Source: Candidatus Trichofilum aggregatum (lineage in GTDB: Bacteria; Chloroflexota; Anaerolineae; Promineifilales; Promineifilaceae). Taken from it: a stretch of DNA of 20,022 nt. This document shows positions 1 to 8,105 of the stretch, piece after piece (the stretch's first letter is position 1; each line of letters begins with the position of its first letter). The translations under genes were made by a program, and so were the position numbers. The notes beneath the pieces are model-generated. The model saw only the letters and a program-made list of their open reading frames with translations, did no database searches and was not told the origin of the DNA. The stretch lies in contig JADJUV010000127.1 of NCBI GenBank assembly GCA_016716885.1, forward strand, positions 1 through 20,022, given 5' to 3'.

Positions 1-47
1 GTTTAGAAACCAGGTTTTCCTATCACTATGTTTACAAAGTAGTTTTA

Positions 48-116
48 CCGCAGAGACGCAGAGTTCGCAGAGGAAAAGATATAGTGAGAAAATCTCTGCG
101 TTCTTCGCGTCTGCGG
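48..116. repeat. Dispersed inverted repeat of the CGCAGAGACGCAGAG type
   Basis: The left arm (48-72) reads ccgcagagacgcagag followed by ttcgcagag. The right arm (94-116) is its imperfect reverse complement, and about 21 AT-rich bases lie between them. A third related arm lies at 12061-12085, matching the reverse complement of the left arm at 22 of 25 bases. Repeats of this type are common between genes in many bacterial genomes; their function is unknown. This copy lies just upstream of the first gene. Confidence 0.7.
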
Positions 117-160
117 TTTGTTTTCTCTGGTAGCAGTAAAAAATGCAAAGATAGTGCCCC

Positions 161-889
161 ATGACCCTCACTTCATTTAATCAGGAAATCAACAGCCACT
201 GGGCCAGCCATTTTCATTGCCCGGTGGCGATGTTGCAACAGGCAGGAACCACCCTCTTGCCGGAAGATAAATACGCCGGGGATAAGGTTTTGGCGCTCTG
301 GCATATTGGTACTCATACCTTTGTCCAATATGATCCCGCCTACACTCAGGCCCTGGAACAGGTCGTCAAGGCGTTGCCCGCGGATACATCCTTGCGTGGA
401 GATGATGTGCAACAAATGTGGGGTTCAGCAGCGATCAAATCCCGCGACATCGGTCTGGTGCATTATCTGTACCCGCCGGATTTACCCCCGTATCAACCGT
501 CGCCCCCGTTTGTTCTACGTCCGTTGACGCTGGCAGATGCCGGGTTGATGCAGGCGTTGCACCAGGCCAATACGCCTGAAGATGTGGATGAGGGGTATGT
601 GGAAGTAGACCACGAGGTTGTTTTTGGCTGTTTGGTGGAGGGGGAGTTGGTCGCGGCCGCGAGCGGTTATCAACGCACCGGTTTCATAGACATCGGCGTT
701 CTGACCCATCCCGGATACCGTCGCCACGGTTTAGGTAAGGCAGTCGTGGGGGCGTTGTGTAGCTGGTCTATTGAACACGGTTTTATCCCCCAATACCGCT
801 GTAACCAACAAAACACCGCCTCTCACGGCGTGGCCAAATCACTTTGTTTTCGATACTACTTCCATTCTGAAAGCATCTGGCTCACATAA
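161..889 (+). CDS. GNAT-family N-acetyltransferase
   Basis: Predicted 242-residue cytosolic acyl-CoA-dependent acetyltransferase; the substrate cannot be told from sequence. The N-terminal half (about 1-115) matches nothing I recognise. The C-terminal half is a GNAT fold. Its acetyl-CoA pyrophosphate-binding loop (motif A) is HPGYRRHGLGK at residues 183-193, with the R-x-x-G-x-G pattern at R187, G190 and G192. It is followed by a CNQQNTASHGVAKSL segment typical of GNAT motif B, where an Asn and a helix precede the final strand. The layout resembles the longer GNAT_acetyltran-type proteins. The ATG at 161 has only a weak ribosome site. One GCGGCCGC (653-660) encodes Ala-Ala-Ala. The gene stands alone between repeat-bearing spacers. 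The fold is secure; the specific function is unknown. Confidence 0.85.
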   Translation: MTLTSFNQEINSHWASHFHCPVAMLQQAGTTLLPEDKYAGDKVLALWHIGTHTFVQYDPAYTQALEQVVKALPADTSLRGDDVQQMWGSAAIKSRDIGLVHYLYPPDLPPYQPSPPFVLRPLTLADAGLMQALHQANTPEDVDEGYVEVDHEVVFGCLVEGELVAAASGYQRTGFIDIGVLTHPGYRRHGLGKAVVGALCSWSIEHGFIPQYRCNQQNTASHGVAKSLCFRYYFHSESIWLT

Positions 890-1108
890 GCGGGCATCTA
901 AAAACAATGTCCCGGTTTAGACCTGACAGGTTTTCGGAAACCTGTCAGGTCTGAGTTAGTCCGCCCGCCGGTCGAACCGGCGGGCTAAACATACCAAGCC
1001 CTACGGGCTAAAACGTCAGGCCAACGGCTTTTGTACCCATAGCCCGACCCGTTTTACGGCCAGGCGGTCTGGACAGATAAACGAATCCAACTGAATGTTT
1101 ACCAAATC
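890..1108. repeat. Hairpin-rich spacer
   Basis: No gene is seen. The spacer has a perfect 15-bp stem with a 4-base tcgg loop (919-933 / 938-952) and a second perfect 10-bp stem with a 3-base loop (963-972 / 976-985). A shorter agccc/gggct element follows near 997-1010. The first stem may terminate the preceding GNAT gene, although there is no following T run. The gacctgacagg and gcccgccggt stems look like dispersed spacer palindromes rather than gene-specific signals. Confidence 0.7.
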
Positions 1109-1564
1109 ATGATGAAACGACTCATTCGCCAGTACGAAGAGAAAGATTTAGACGATGTTTTAACGGCCTGGGAAAGCGCATCCAGCGTTGCCCATCCTTT
1201 TTTGAGCCAGGAATTTATGCAACAAGAACGCCTCAATATTCCTGAACTTTATCTGCCCCAGGCCGAAACATGGGTTTTGGAACAAGATGGGCAGGTGATT
1301 GGTTTCATTTCTTTGCTTAGCCATGAAGTGGGAGCGATCTTTGTTAAGCCGGAGTTTCATAACTCTGGGGCGGGACGTGCTTTGATGGATCAGGTCCAAA
1401 GCTTACGTGGGGATCTGGAAGTGGAAGTGTTCAAAGCTAATATGATTGGGCGGAACTTTTATGAGCGTTATGGTTTTGAGCCACTGGCAGAGAAGATTCA
1501 CGAAGAAACCGGCCATGTCCTGCTTCGGCTCAGGTTCCGGGCCGTTGAACGAGATGAAATATGA
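1109..1564 (+). CDS. YjaB-like GNAT N-acetyltransferase
   Basis: This 151-residue single-domain GNAT enzyme resembles the E. coli YjaB group: an early HPFLSQEF segment (YjaB has a similar D/H-x-FLS motif), then a short beta sheet with GQVIGFISL. The acetyl-CoA loop is HNSGAGRAL at residues 84-92, and the NFYERYGFEPL segment is the usual motif B, with a Tyr likely to act as general acid. Length fits the family (about 147). Two ATGs are adjacent (1109 and 1112), neither with a good Shine-Dalgarno site. YjaB-type enzymes take acetyl-CoA, but their physiological acceptor is poorly known, so no substrate is proposed. It lies alone between two spacers rich in hairpins. Confidence 0.85.
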   Translation: MMKRLIRQYEEKDLDDVLTAWESASSVAHPFLSQEFMQQERLNIPELYLPQAETWVLEQDGQVIGFISLLSHEVGAIFVKPEFHNSGAGRALMDQVQSLRGDLEVEVFKANMIGRNFYERYGFEPLAEKIHEETGHVLLRLRFRAVERDEI

Positions 1565-1874
1565 GGGAGAAAAGAGTTTGTCCCCTCTCCCCACTTGTAG
1601 TTTAAAAAAATAGTCAGGTAACCCGGTTTCCCCCACCCCTAACCCCGCCCCCAGGGGCGGGGAACTTTCTAAAGTGCCGGTTTTCGAGCGCGCCGACGCG
1701 CTCGAAAACCGGCACTCCTGCCTGGTATTTCCCCCTTCCCAGCGGGAAGGGGGTAGGGGGATGGGAGAATCCACTCATTACCCGATTAAAAATTTAATCA
1801 ACAACCGGGGAGAGGGTTAGGGGCTGTATAGATACGAATTATGGCGATAATTATGTTCGTGCTAGACTTGCGGC
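1565..1874. repeat. Spacer with three consecutive hairpins
   Basis: No gene is seen. Three perfect inverted repeats follow one another: 9 bp at 1643-1651 / 1654-1662; 20 bp at 1673-1692 / 1697-1716 with loop ccga; and 10 bp at 1731-1740 / 1744-1753 with loop agc. A G-rich tract (gggagagggttagggg) lies near 1808-1825. Any could end transcription from the YjaB-like gene, but none is followed by a T run. Their style suggests mobile spacer palindromes. Confidence 0.75.
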
Positions 1875-3518
1875 ATGTGGCTTAGAGGCAAAGGGTGGCT
1901 TATCGTCTGGTTGGTTTTTCTCGTGAGTTGTGGGCCAACCATTCCACCTTCACCCGTACAACCCTCACCAACCCCCTTGGCCCTGCCCGCGGCCGCGACC
2001 CCTTCACCTCAACCCACCGCCACCGAACCGGCCCCGCCCGCGACCCCTTCACCCAGCCCCATCATTCCCACCGTAGCCAGCCTGCCCCCCAAAACTGACA
2101 ACTTAGCCAACCGTGCCTGGCAGATGGGTCTCGGCAATACGGGCCTCTGGCAGTATGAAACCAACAGCTTCATCCATCCCCGCGCCCTGGAAATTGTCGG
2201 TGAGATGGCCTATTTGTTGGATAGCGGCCGCGTACTCCGCCTTGATCTGCGCCAGCCCCTGGCCCCACAGGTCATTTTGCAACCAGGGATGGTGATAGAC
2301 AACGTGCCAGTGTTGGAGCCATTTGATCTGACCAGTGATGAGGGCACCCTTTTTGTGCTGGACCGGGCCGGAGATGTATACCGTTATGATAGTTTGGCTG
2401 AATCGTGGCAATTGGATCGGTATGATCGGGCGGTGCGAGATGTTTCATCCCACTATTACGTCGCGCTTGCGGCCGCAGCGGGAACCCGCTTCCTGCTGGA
2501 AACCAGCTATAAATTTGTCCAGGCCTATACGGTTCAGGGTGATACGTATGCCTGGCTGACCGGCAGCTCGCAAGAGGTAGATATGGGGGTGAGCGATGGG
2601 TTTGCTTATGTGTTGACCCAAGGGGCTGACCAGGTGGGGCAGGTGATGAAGGTGGATGCGGCCCAGCGGGTGCAGGTGGAATGGCAGATAACGGGGGAAC
2701 TAACGCGGCCGCGGCAACTCCACGTTACTTCCACCAGCCTCATCATCCTCGATCAGGCCGGTTATCGCCTACAAGCCTTTGACCCGGCTACCGGGGTTTT
2801 ACAACGTCACTGGCGCTTCACCCAACCCATAAGCACCTTTTGGTCGCATGGTGAGCGGCTGATTTTGGCCGAGCGTGATACGCTCTACTTTGTGGGCCAA
2901 CCAGATTTACTGGCAACCATTAGCGGCGGCGACCTTTTAGCTACCGGTCAGCCTCAGGACCCCCATAACCTCACCAGTTTGCAGGGATTATTTTTGCCCA
3001 TTGCCAATACGACTATGGCCGGGCGTGAATTCCAGTTACCTGGCGCGCCGCGCCATTATCGTCTGGGCGTTCACGAAGGTATGGATTTCTACAAAGCCAT
3101 GGGTACACCCGTTCAAGCTGTGGCTGCGGGCATCATCATCCGGGCTGATCAGGCTTATGTGGAAGCGACCGAACGCCAGTTTGGCCTGATGCGTGACAGT
3201 GTGTTCCTGGCCGGTTATACCCCGCCGGATGCGCTCGATTTTTATCGCGGCCGCCAAATCTGGCTCCAACTCGATAACGGCTGGGTGGCTCATTATGCTC
3301 ATCTCAGTGCCATAGCACCTGGCCTGGAAGTGGGTAATCGGGTAACTGCCGGGCAGGTATTGGGCAATGTGGGCAACAGTGGCTCGCCCATCACCCAACA
3401 AGACCCGGCGGCTGATGTGCATTTACATTTTGAACTATGGTTGGGCGACCGTTATTTGGGTCAGTTCCTTCATCCTATTGAAATCCAAGAATGGCTAAGC
3501 ATAATTTTTAGGGAATAA
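1875..3518 (+). CDS. Lipoprotein with C-terminal M23 (LytM-type) peptidase domain
   Basis: This 547-residue protein is predicted to be exported and lipid-anchored. A hydrophobic signal peptide ends in a lipobox, LVSC, with the lipidated cysteine at residue 19. Next is a Pro/Thr/Ser-rich linker (about 20-72). Residues about 80-370 contain repeated beta-strand units such as GTLFVLDRAGDVYRYD, resembling a beta-propeller. The C-terminal domain (about 385-545) is an M23 zinc metallopeptidase: the HxxxD zinc ligands are H400 and D404, and the HxH motif is H516 and H518 (HLHFEL). HYAHL lies before it. All ligands are present, so it is probably an active cell-wall endopeptidase, or an activator of such enzymes. 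About 110 residues separate the two zinc motifs; some, around 425-460, look like an insertion. The start is chosen because it gives the signal peptide; its ribosome site is weak. Confidence 0.85.
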   Translation: MWLRGKGWLIVWLVFLVSCGPTIPPSPVQPSPTPLALPAAATPSPQPTATEPAPPATPSPSPIIPTVASLPPKTDNLANRAWQMGLGNTGLWQYETNSFIHPRALEIVGEMAYLLDSGRVLRLDLRQPLAPQVILQPGMVIDNVPVLEPFDLTSDEGTLFVLDRAGDVYRYDSLAESWQLDRYDRAVRDVSSHYYVALAAAAGTRFLLETSYKFVQAYTVQGDTYAWLTGSSQEVDMGVSDGFAYVLTQGADQVGQVMKVDAAQRVQVEWQITGELTRPRQLHVTSTSLIILDQAGYRLQAFDPATGVLQRHWRFTQPISTFWSHGERLILAERDTLYFVGQPDLLATISGGDLLATGQPQDPHNLTSLQGLFLPIANTTMAGREFQLPGAPRHYRLGVHEGMDFYKAMGTPVQAVAAGIIIRADQAYVEATERQFGLMRDSVFLAGYTPPDALDFYRGRQIWLQLDNGWVAHYAHLSAIAPGLEVGNRVTAGQVLGNVGNSGSPITQQDPAADVHLHFELWLGDRYLGQFLHPIEIQEWLSIIFRE

Positions 3519-3620
3519 TAGACGCTTCGAGTTACGAGTAAGCAGGCGATCAGGTCAGTCTTGTAACCTCTGGTTCCCGCACTCTGCCACCCTTCACATT
3601 TAACTTTCAGGACACCACCT

Positions 3621-5537
3621 ATGCCCTCTCCCGGTGACGAACCGAGTAGTAGCCTTCAAACTGCCTTTCGCCAAATTGTGCGCGATATTGTGGAAATCCT
3701 CGATTATACGGGAGCCATGATTGCCACCTATGAGCCGGATCATTCCCTGCCGATGCGGGCGTTTTATGTCAACCCGGCGGTGGCTTCTACGGCCCAAATC
3801 CGGGAATGGGAGTTAGCAGTTTCGCAACTGATGCAACGCTCCGTTAGCATCATGGAGCCAGACCCTGACTTTGCCCGTGTTTTTGTCAACGCCAATGAAC
3901 ATCGGGCCAATCTCAGCGTCAAGGCCGCCTTAAACCGTGAGCCTGTCGTCACGGATGATTTATACACCTTGTTTGGCCCTATTTTGCCCCCCGTTACTGA
4001 ATCTATTGTCAACCGACTCATTCAGCCTTTTGTCGGCGTGAAACAGATTGTGGCCGTGCCCTTTTTTATAGAAATCCCCGGCCAGGAGTCGGAAATTGTA
4101 GGCAATTTGTTTGCCGGGAAAGGGGAAACGATTACAGCGCAGGATATCCGCATTTTGAGTGCGTTTGGGCGACAGGCCGCGGCCGCGGTGGAGTTAGAGC
4201 GTCATCGCCAGCGTGTACTCCAGGTTGCCCACCATCTCACCATCCAGATGCAAGCCCGCATTCACCACGAAGAAGAGGTGCTCAGCCAGATTGTCGAAGG
4301 TATTGTTACCGGGCTGGGTTATGTCGGGGCTATGGTCTCCACCTACGAAGCAGATGGCTCGTTACCTTTACGAGCCGCCTACGTATCTCCCCAGATAGTA
4401 ACGGAAGAACAGATACGAGCCTGGGAAGAGCGCATCTCCCAACTTATGGGGCGCTCGGTTAGCATTCTCAACCCTGATCCTTCTTTTGCCCGGGTCTTTG
4501 TCCATGAGGCCAAGTACCAGAACAATTTGAGTGTGAAAGCGGTGCGGCACGGTCATCCGGTAACGAGCGACCAACTCTTTACCCTGTTTACACCGGTGTT
4601 GCCTATGATTGCCCGGCCCATCATTAACCATGTGGTGCAGCCCGCCCTGGGCATCAAACAACTGGTCGCTGTGCCCTTTTATCTGGAAGTGGATAAGGGG
4701 AAATGGGAGATTATTGGCAATTTATTCGCGGCTACGGATAAAAGCGGGGGGTTTAGTAGCGAGGAAATTGAACTCCTTCAGGCGTTTGGTCGGCAAGCGG
4801 CCGCGACCATTAACAACGCCCGTATTTACCGCCGCATCCGTGAACAGCAAGAAGTGGCGACTGTCTTTGGCAAAATGGCCTTTAGCGCCTCCGCCGCCGT
4901 GCATGAGCTACGCAATCGCGTAGGCTCCGTACGCATGCACTTGTACCTCATGCAGCAGTTCCGCGAACTGAGCGGGCAACAGCAAGACGACATTTTGCAG
5001 ATTAACCACGATCTGTCCCTACAACTGAATGATACGTTGCGCTTATTAGATCGTTTGCATGAACCCTGGCAAACGGCTGATGAGACGGCTACCGAAGTCC
5101 TGGCATGTCTGCAAGAAGCGTTGCGAAAAATCAGCACCCATGTCGCCGCTTACCAGATTGATCTACAGCAGGAATTTGCCGATGGGTTGCCCGCCGTGTA
5201 CACCATACCGGTTATGTTAACTGAAGCGTTCAAAATCATGCTAGATAACAGTGTGGACGCCATCATTGAGGCCAAACGACCCGGCAAATTACTGGTGAAG
5301 GTTTACCCCGATGGCCTTTTCATTCATGTCGTGATTCAAGACAATGGCATAGGTATTCGGTCTGAGAACTTGCCCCATATTTTTGCCATGAAATGGTCAA
5401 CCAAGACCCGGGGGATGGGGTTTGGCCTATTTTGGGCCAGAGATTACATTGATGGGTTAGGCGGCCACATCGAAGTCCAGAGCCAATGGGAGCAAGGTAC
5501 GATTTTTCATGTCCTGTTACCCGTGACAACCACCTGA
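3621..5537 (+). CDS. Soluble sensor histidine kinase with duplicated N-terminal sensor domains
   Basis: This 638-residue two-component kinase has no membrane segment. Two GAF-like domains of about 190 residues (roughly 10-195 and 205-400) are clear copies of each other, sharing segments such as GAM(I/V), FARVFV, NLSVKA and VAVPF. A phosphoacceptor helix follows with HELRN, placing the phospho-histidine at H428. The ATPase has an N box (LDNSVDA, N543), a G1 box (DNGIGI, 574-579) and a G2 box (GMGFGL, 598-603), so it should be catalytically competent. A cagga Shine-Dalgarno site lies 8 bases before the ATG. No response regulator adjoins it, so the partner is elsewhere. The signal is unknown. 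Two GCGGCCGC sites fall in equivalent places at the end of each sensor domain (4179 and 4797), both within an FGRQAAA segment. Confidence 0.9.
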   Translation: MPSPGDEPSSSLQTAFRQIVRDIVEILDYTGAMIATYEPDHSLPMRAFYVNPAVASTAQIREWELAVSQLMQRSVSIMEPDPDFARVFVNANEHRANLSVKAALNREPVVTDDLYTLFGPILPPVTESIVNRLIQPFVGVKQIVAVPFFIEIPGQESEIVGNLFAGKGETITAQDIRILSAFGRQAAAAVELERHRQRVLQVAHHLTIQMQARIHHEEEVLSQIVEGIVTGLGYVGAMVSTYEADGSLPLRAAYVSPQIVTEEQIRAWEERISQLMGRSVSILNPDPSFARVFVHEAKYQNNLSVKAVRHGHPVTSDQLFTLFTPVLPMIARPIINHVVQPALGIKQLVAVPFYLEVDKGKWEIIGNLFAATDKSGGFSSEEIELLQAFGRQAAATINNARIYRRIREQQEVATVFGKMAFSASAAVHELRNRVGSVRMHLYLMQQFRELSGQQQDDILQINHDLSLQLNDTLRLLDRLHEPWQTADETATEVLACLQEALRKISTHVAAYQIDLQQEFADGLPAVYTIPVMLTEAFKIMLDNSVDAIIEAKRPGKLLVKVYPDGLFIHVVIQDNGIGIRSENLPHIFAMKWSTKTRGMGFGLFWARDYIDGLGGHIEVQSQWEQGTIFHVLLPVTTT

Positions 5538-5857
5538 GCCAACGGTTTATAAAAGTTAAGAAATTAAACCAGTAATACTCGCCGTGTCATGCTGAGAGTA
5601 TCCACGGGCGATGTCCGTTCAATGAGGCCATGACATTTGCTTGTCATTCCGAACGGAGTCTTCGGAGTGAGGAATCTTTCCCGGCTAACCAAGATTCTGG
5701 GGATTCGGACACTGGGGGTCCTGTCATGAGTAGGTCCCCCGAAGCATCCATTCGCTTCAAATGACCAAGGCGTTGGGATTCTTCGCTCCGAAGACTTCGC
5801 ACACTTCTTGGCATACCTACAGAACAACAATTCAGCTAAAGACACTGTAAAGATGTA
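5538..5857. repeat. Spacer holding a dispersed, MITE-like inverted repeat
   Basis: No gene is seen. A 25-base arm at 5654-5678 (beginning cggagtcttcggagtg) pairs with an arm at 5775-5799 (ending ctccgaagacttcg) at 20 of 25 positions, enclosing about 96 bases. An inner partial stem (gggggtcct / aggtccccc) lies near 5709-5740. The phrase tgtcattccgaacggagtc belongs to a class of spacer repeats seen in many environmental genomes. No transposase is encoded, so if mobile it would be non-autonomous. Confidence 0.6.
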
Positions 5858-5890
5858 TTGGTATTTGCGGGCACGCTGAGAACTTACGCT

Positions 5891-6859
5891 ATGAAACCAA
5901 GACGAATTGAACTGGAAACTGGTCTAGATGTTGGCACGGTTAATGCTTATTTTTTCCCCACGCCGGAGCCAGTGCTCATAGATACAGGCATCAAATCGGA
6001 TCAAGGTTATCAAACCCTTGTTAATGTCCTGGCCGAGTACGGACTAACAATAGCCGATTTGAGCCGGGTCATTATCACTCACCCACATGTGGATCATTGT
6101 GGTCTGGCTGGGCGCATCGCTGCCGAATCGGAGGCCACGGTTTGGATTTATGAGATGGGACAGCCGTGGCTTGTTGATTTTCCTCGTCTGTGGGAAGAGC
6201 GCACTGGCTTTTACCGTGACCATTTTTTGCGCAAATTGGGTTTGCCGCCTCTGGCAGAACAGCTCATTGTGGGTTATATGACCCACATCGTGCAACAAAC
6301 AGACTCTATACCCGTGGAACGATTGGTTTCTTTTGGTCTGGATGCGCCCCTTCATTTGGGGGGTCAAGAATGGCAGGTGTTGCACACGCCGGGTCATGCC
6401 AGCATGATGACCTGTTTTTATCAGCCGGAGACGCGCCAGTTTCTCTCGGCGGATATGCTTTTGCCGAAAACGCCGACGCCAGTGGTGGAGCAACCTCAAC
6501 CGGGACAAACCCGCACCCCAAGTCTGCCGGTCTATCTAGATTCGTTGGCACGGGTGGAACAGTTAGATATTGAGTGGGTGTATCCGGGGCATGGGGACCC
6601 GTTTACGAATCACCGGCAGTTAATTGCTTATCAACGCGGCCGCATTCATCAGCGCAAGCGGCAATGTCTAGCCCTCATTCGCACCGGAGTCAACACCGTC
6701 GCCACCATCGTAGACACGATGTACGCTGATTACCCGTCACAACTGCGCTTTACGGCTTTGTGGATGGTGGTTGGTTATCTGGATTTGCTCAAACAAGAAG
6801 GGGTGGTGGTGGAGCAGGAGGTGGATGGGGTGTGGCGGTATTTTGGGCGGGGTGATTAG
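5891..6859 (+). CDS. Metallo-beta-lactamase-fold hydrolase
   Basis: This is a 322-residue MBL-superfamily enzyme. The signature HPHVDH gives metal ligands H64, H66, D68 and H69 (numbered from the ATG at 5891). Later ligands are also visible: the His in HTPGHAS, the Asp in FLSADMLL and the His in YPGHGDP. A complete dinuclear site is therefore expected. The C-terminal part (about 265-322) looks like a winged-helix tail, as in LACTB2-like and glyoxalase-II-like hydrolases. The frame is open upstream to 5858, but the start at 5891 begins right at the conserved fold and is preferred. The substrate is not predictable. The gene stands alone after a repeat spacer and converges on the GNAT gene at 6945-7838. 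Confidence 0.85.
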   Translation: MKPRRIELETGLDVGTVNAYFFPTPEPVLIDTGIKSDQGYQTLVNVLAEYGLTIADLSRVIITHPHVDHCGLAGRIAAESEATVWIYEMGQPWLVDFPRLWEERTGFYRDHFLRKLGLPPLAEQLIVGYMTHIVQQTDSIPVERLVSFGLDAPLHLGGQEWQVLHTPGHASMMTCFYQPETRQFLSADMLLPKTPTPVVEQPQPGQTRTPSLPVYLDSLARVEQLDIEWVYPGHGDPFTNHRQLIAYQRGRIHQRKRQCLALIRTGVNTVATIVDTMYADYPSQLRFTALWMVVGYLDLLKQEGVVVEQEVDGVWRYFGRGD

Positions 6860-6907
6860 GAGATTGGGAGATTGAGAGACTGGGAGACTGGGAGATGGGG
6901 AGATTGG
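6858..6907. repeat. Low-complexity tandem repeat of GGGAGA(T/C)T type
   Basis: Directly after the stop codon of the hydrolase gene, a unit of roughly eight bases (gagattgg / gagactgg) repeats about six times with small changes. Similar short-period tracts occur in spacers elsewhere in this window (16784-16820, 17998-18030). It is likely slippage-derived sequence between two convergent genes. No terminator with a T run is visible. Confidence 0.7.
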
Positions 6908-6944
6908 TCATGGATGTGTTTGGGGCTGCTACGTGCCGGTTTGG

Positions 6945-7838
6945 TTAAACCGGTTTGTGATCCACGGGTCGGTTCCAGACGGCTATGCGTGAGGGCAGGG
7001 ACCGGAACCCGTATTGGCGGTAGAGTTTTTGGGAAGGGAGATTGTCTGTTTGGGTGTTGAGGGAGATATGATCAAGCCCCCGCAAGCGGCACTCACGTAT
7101 AAACTGGTTCAACAAAGTTCGACCCACCCCCTGGCCTTGCATCTGAGGGCTGACGGTTAGCCGCACCAGATGTGCCCCGCCCGGTTCATCACTGGCGGTG
7201 CTAAAGAGATAACCCACGATTTGGTCTTCCAAAAGAGCGACGGTAAAGGTGAGCGCCTGCGGCCGCGCCAGTGTTAACGCCTGGGCACTATAACGCCACA
7301 AGGGAGCGTACGCGGCCGCGTCTAGCTCCGTCACCCGCTCAATATCACTCTGCCGCAAGGCCCGAAGCGTCACCCGTTCATTGCTGGGGGGTTCGGCCGT
7401 GTGCAAATCTCTCTTCACGTAGGTTTCCAACTCTGTCATGGGGCCAAATCCCAGATGAGGGAGCAGAAGTTGGGTGGGTGGTTCCATGACCAGCCAGCCA
7501 ACTTCTGTGACCCCCTGCTCGATTAAGGTGGGCCAGACAGCGGCAAGCAACGGCTGGAAAGAATCGATCAGAGTGGTGGGGTCGTGCGCGGCCGCGATGC
7601 GCACCCAGGCTGAGGGCAGTGGGTCGGCAATGAGAGCCAGGCAGGCACGCAAAATCATCTCCTCGCGTGGGGGAAAAGTGAGCGGCCGCGTCGTGGACTC
7701 GTCCCATACTACAAACCCTGGCTCACCCAGCCAATCAACCGGCAACTGCCATTCAGCATGAACATGTACATAACCCGCTGTTTGCCAAAGTTGGGCCAGC
7801 AGGTGTCGGTCAGAGATTTGAGCCGTGCGGATCGTCAT
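6945..7838 (-). CDS. Double-GNAT acetyltransferase
   Basis: This 297-residue protein has two GNAT-like halves. The N-terminal half (about 1-145) has the length and secondary-structure rhythm of a GNAT domain but no clear acetyl-CoA loop and looks degenerate. The C-terminal half (about 155-290) is complete: QMQGQGVGR at residues 232-240 contains the Q-x-x-G-x-G loop, followed by NLPSQKLYRQYGF (266-278), the motif B region. Tandem GNAT proteins with one active half are well known, for example mycothiol synthase-like enzymes; nothing here identifies the substrate. The ATG at 7838 follows gggtg at a short distance. It is transcribed divergently from recA. Four GCGGCCGC copies lie inside, read as Arg-Pro or Ala-Ala-Ala. 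Confidence 0.85.
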   Translation of the reverse strand: MTIRTAQISDRHLLAQLWQTAGYVHVHAEWQLPVDWLGEPGFVVWDESTTRPLTFPPREEMILRACLALIADPLPSAWVRIAAAHDPTTLIDSFQPLLAAVWPTLIEQGVTEVGWLVMEPPTQLLLPHLGFGPMTELETYVKRDLHTAEPPSNERVTLRALRQSDIERVTELDAAAYAPLWRYSAQALTLARPQALTFTVALLEDQIVGYLFSTASDEPGGAHLVRLTVSPQMQGQGVGRTLLNQFIRECRLRGLDHISLNTQTDNLPSQKLYRQYGFRSLPSRIAVWNRPVDHKPV

Positions 7839-8105
7839 TGTTCACCCATTCATTATTCTCTTCCTAGAGTTGGGGCAACCGTTGTGGTTGCCCTCATTCC
7901 GGAGTCGCGGCTGTTTTCTCGGCGAGGCCTCGCCATACCGCACAAACCGGATTTCTCTCTGCCTGCCTTAAAGGGGGCAGGGGGATGCGATATTTCAAAC
8001 ACGACTAAGGAAAAACCGTGCTGTCTAAATTTGCCGGATGATAGGGCCTATTGTACACTACATAATCATTTTCACTGGGAAAAATCCTGCTCATATGAGG
8101 TTTTG
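7839..8105. other. Divergent spacer between the double-GNAT gene and recA
   Basis: It holds an 8-bp hairpin (7873-7880 / 7886-7893) and a perfect 14-base palindrome, ggcgaggcctcgcc, at 7921-7934. A candidate recA promoter lies at 8031-8059. I see no GAAC-N4-GTTC SOS box of the Bacillus type, so SOS control of recA is not shown by sequence. The reading frame is open through here into recA, but it carries no recognisable protein. Confidence 0.6.
8031..8059 (+). promoter_or_regulatory. Candidate sigma-70-like promoter of recA
   Basis: TTGCCG (8031-8036) and TACACT (8054-8059) are 17 bases apart, and each matches four of six consensus bases. The start would lie about 40 bases before the recA ATG. 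This rests on pattern alone. Confidence 0.3.

Noticed and set aside
1403..1774. Minus-strand frame of 123 codons
   Set aside because: It is the antisense of the YjaB-like gene plus spacer hairpins; composition reflects the palindromes.
7921..7934. 14-base palindrome as an SOS operator for recA
   Set aside because: It is a perfect GC-rich palindrome, but it does not match known LexA sites and lies far from the candidate promoter.
7758..8105. N-terminal extension of RecA by 116 residues
   Set aside because: It has no similarity to RecA, overlaps the divergent gene's start and spacer hairpins, and a good ribosome site marks ATG 8106.
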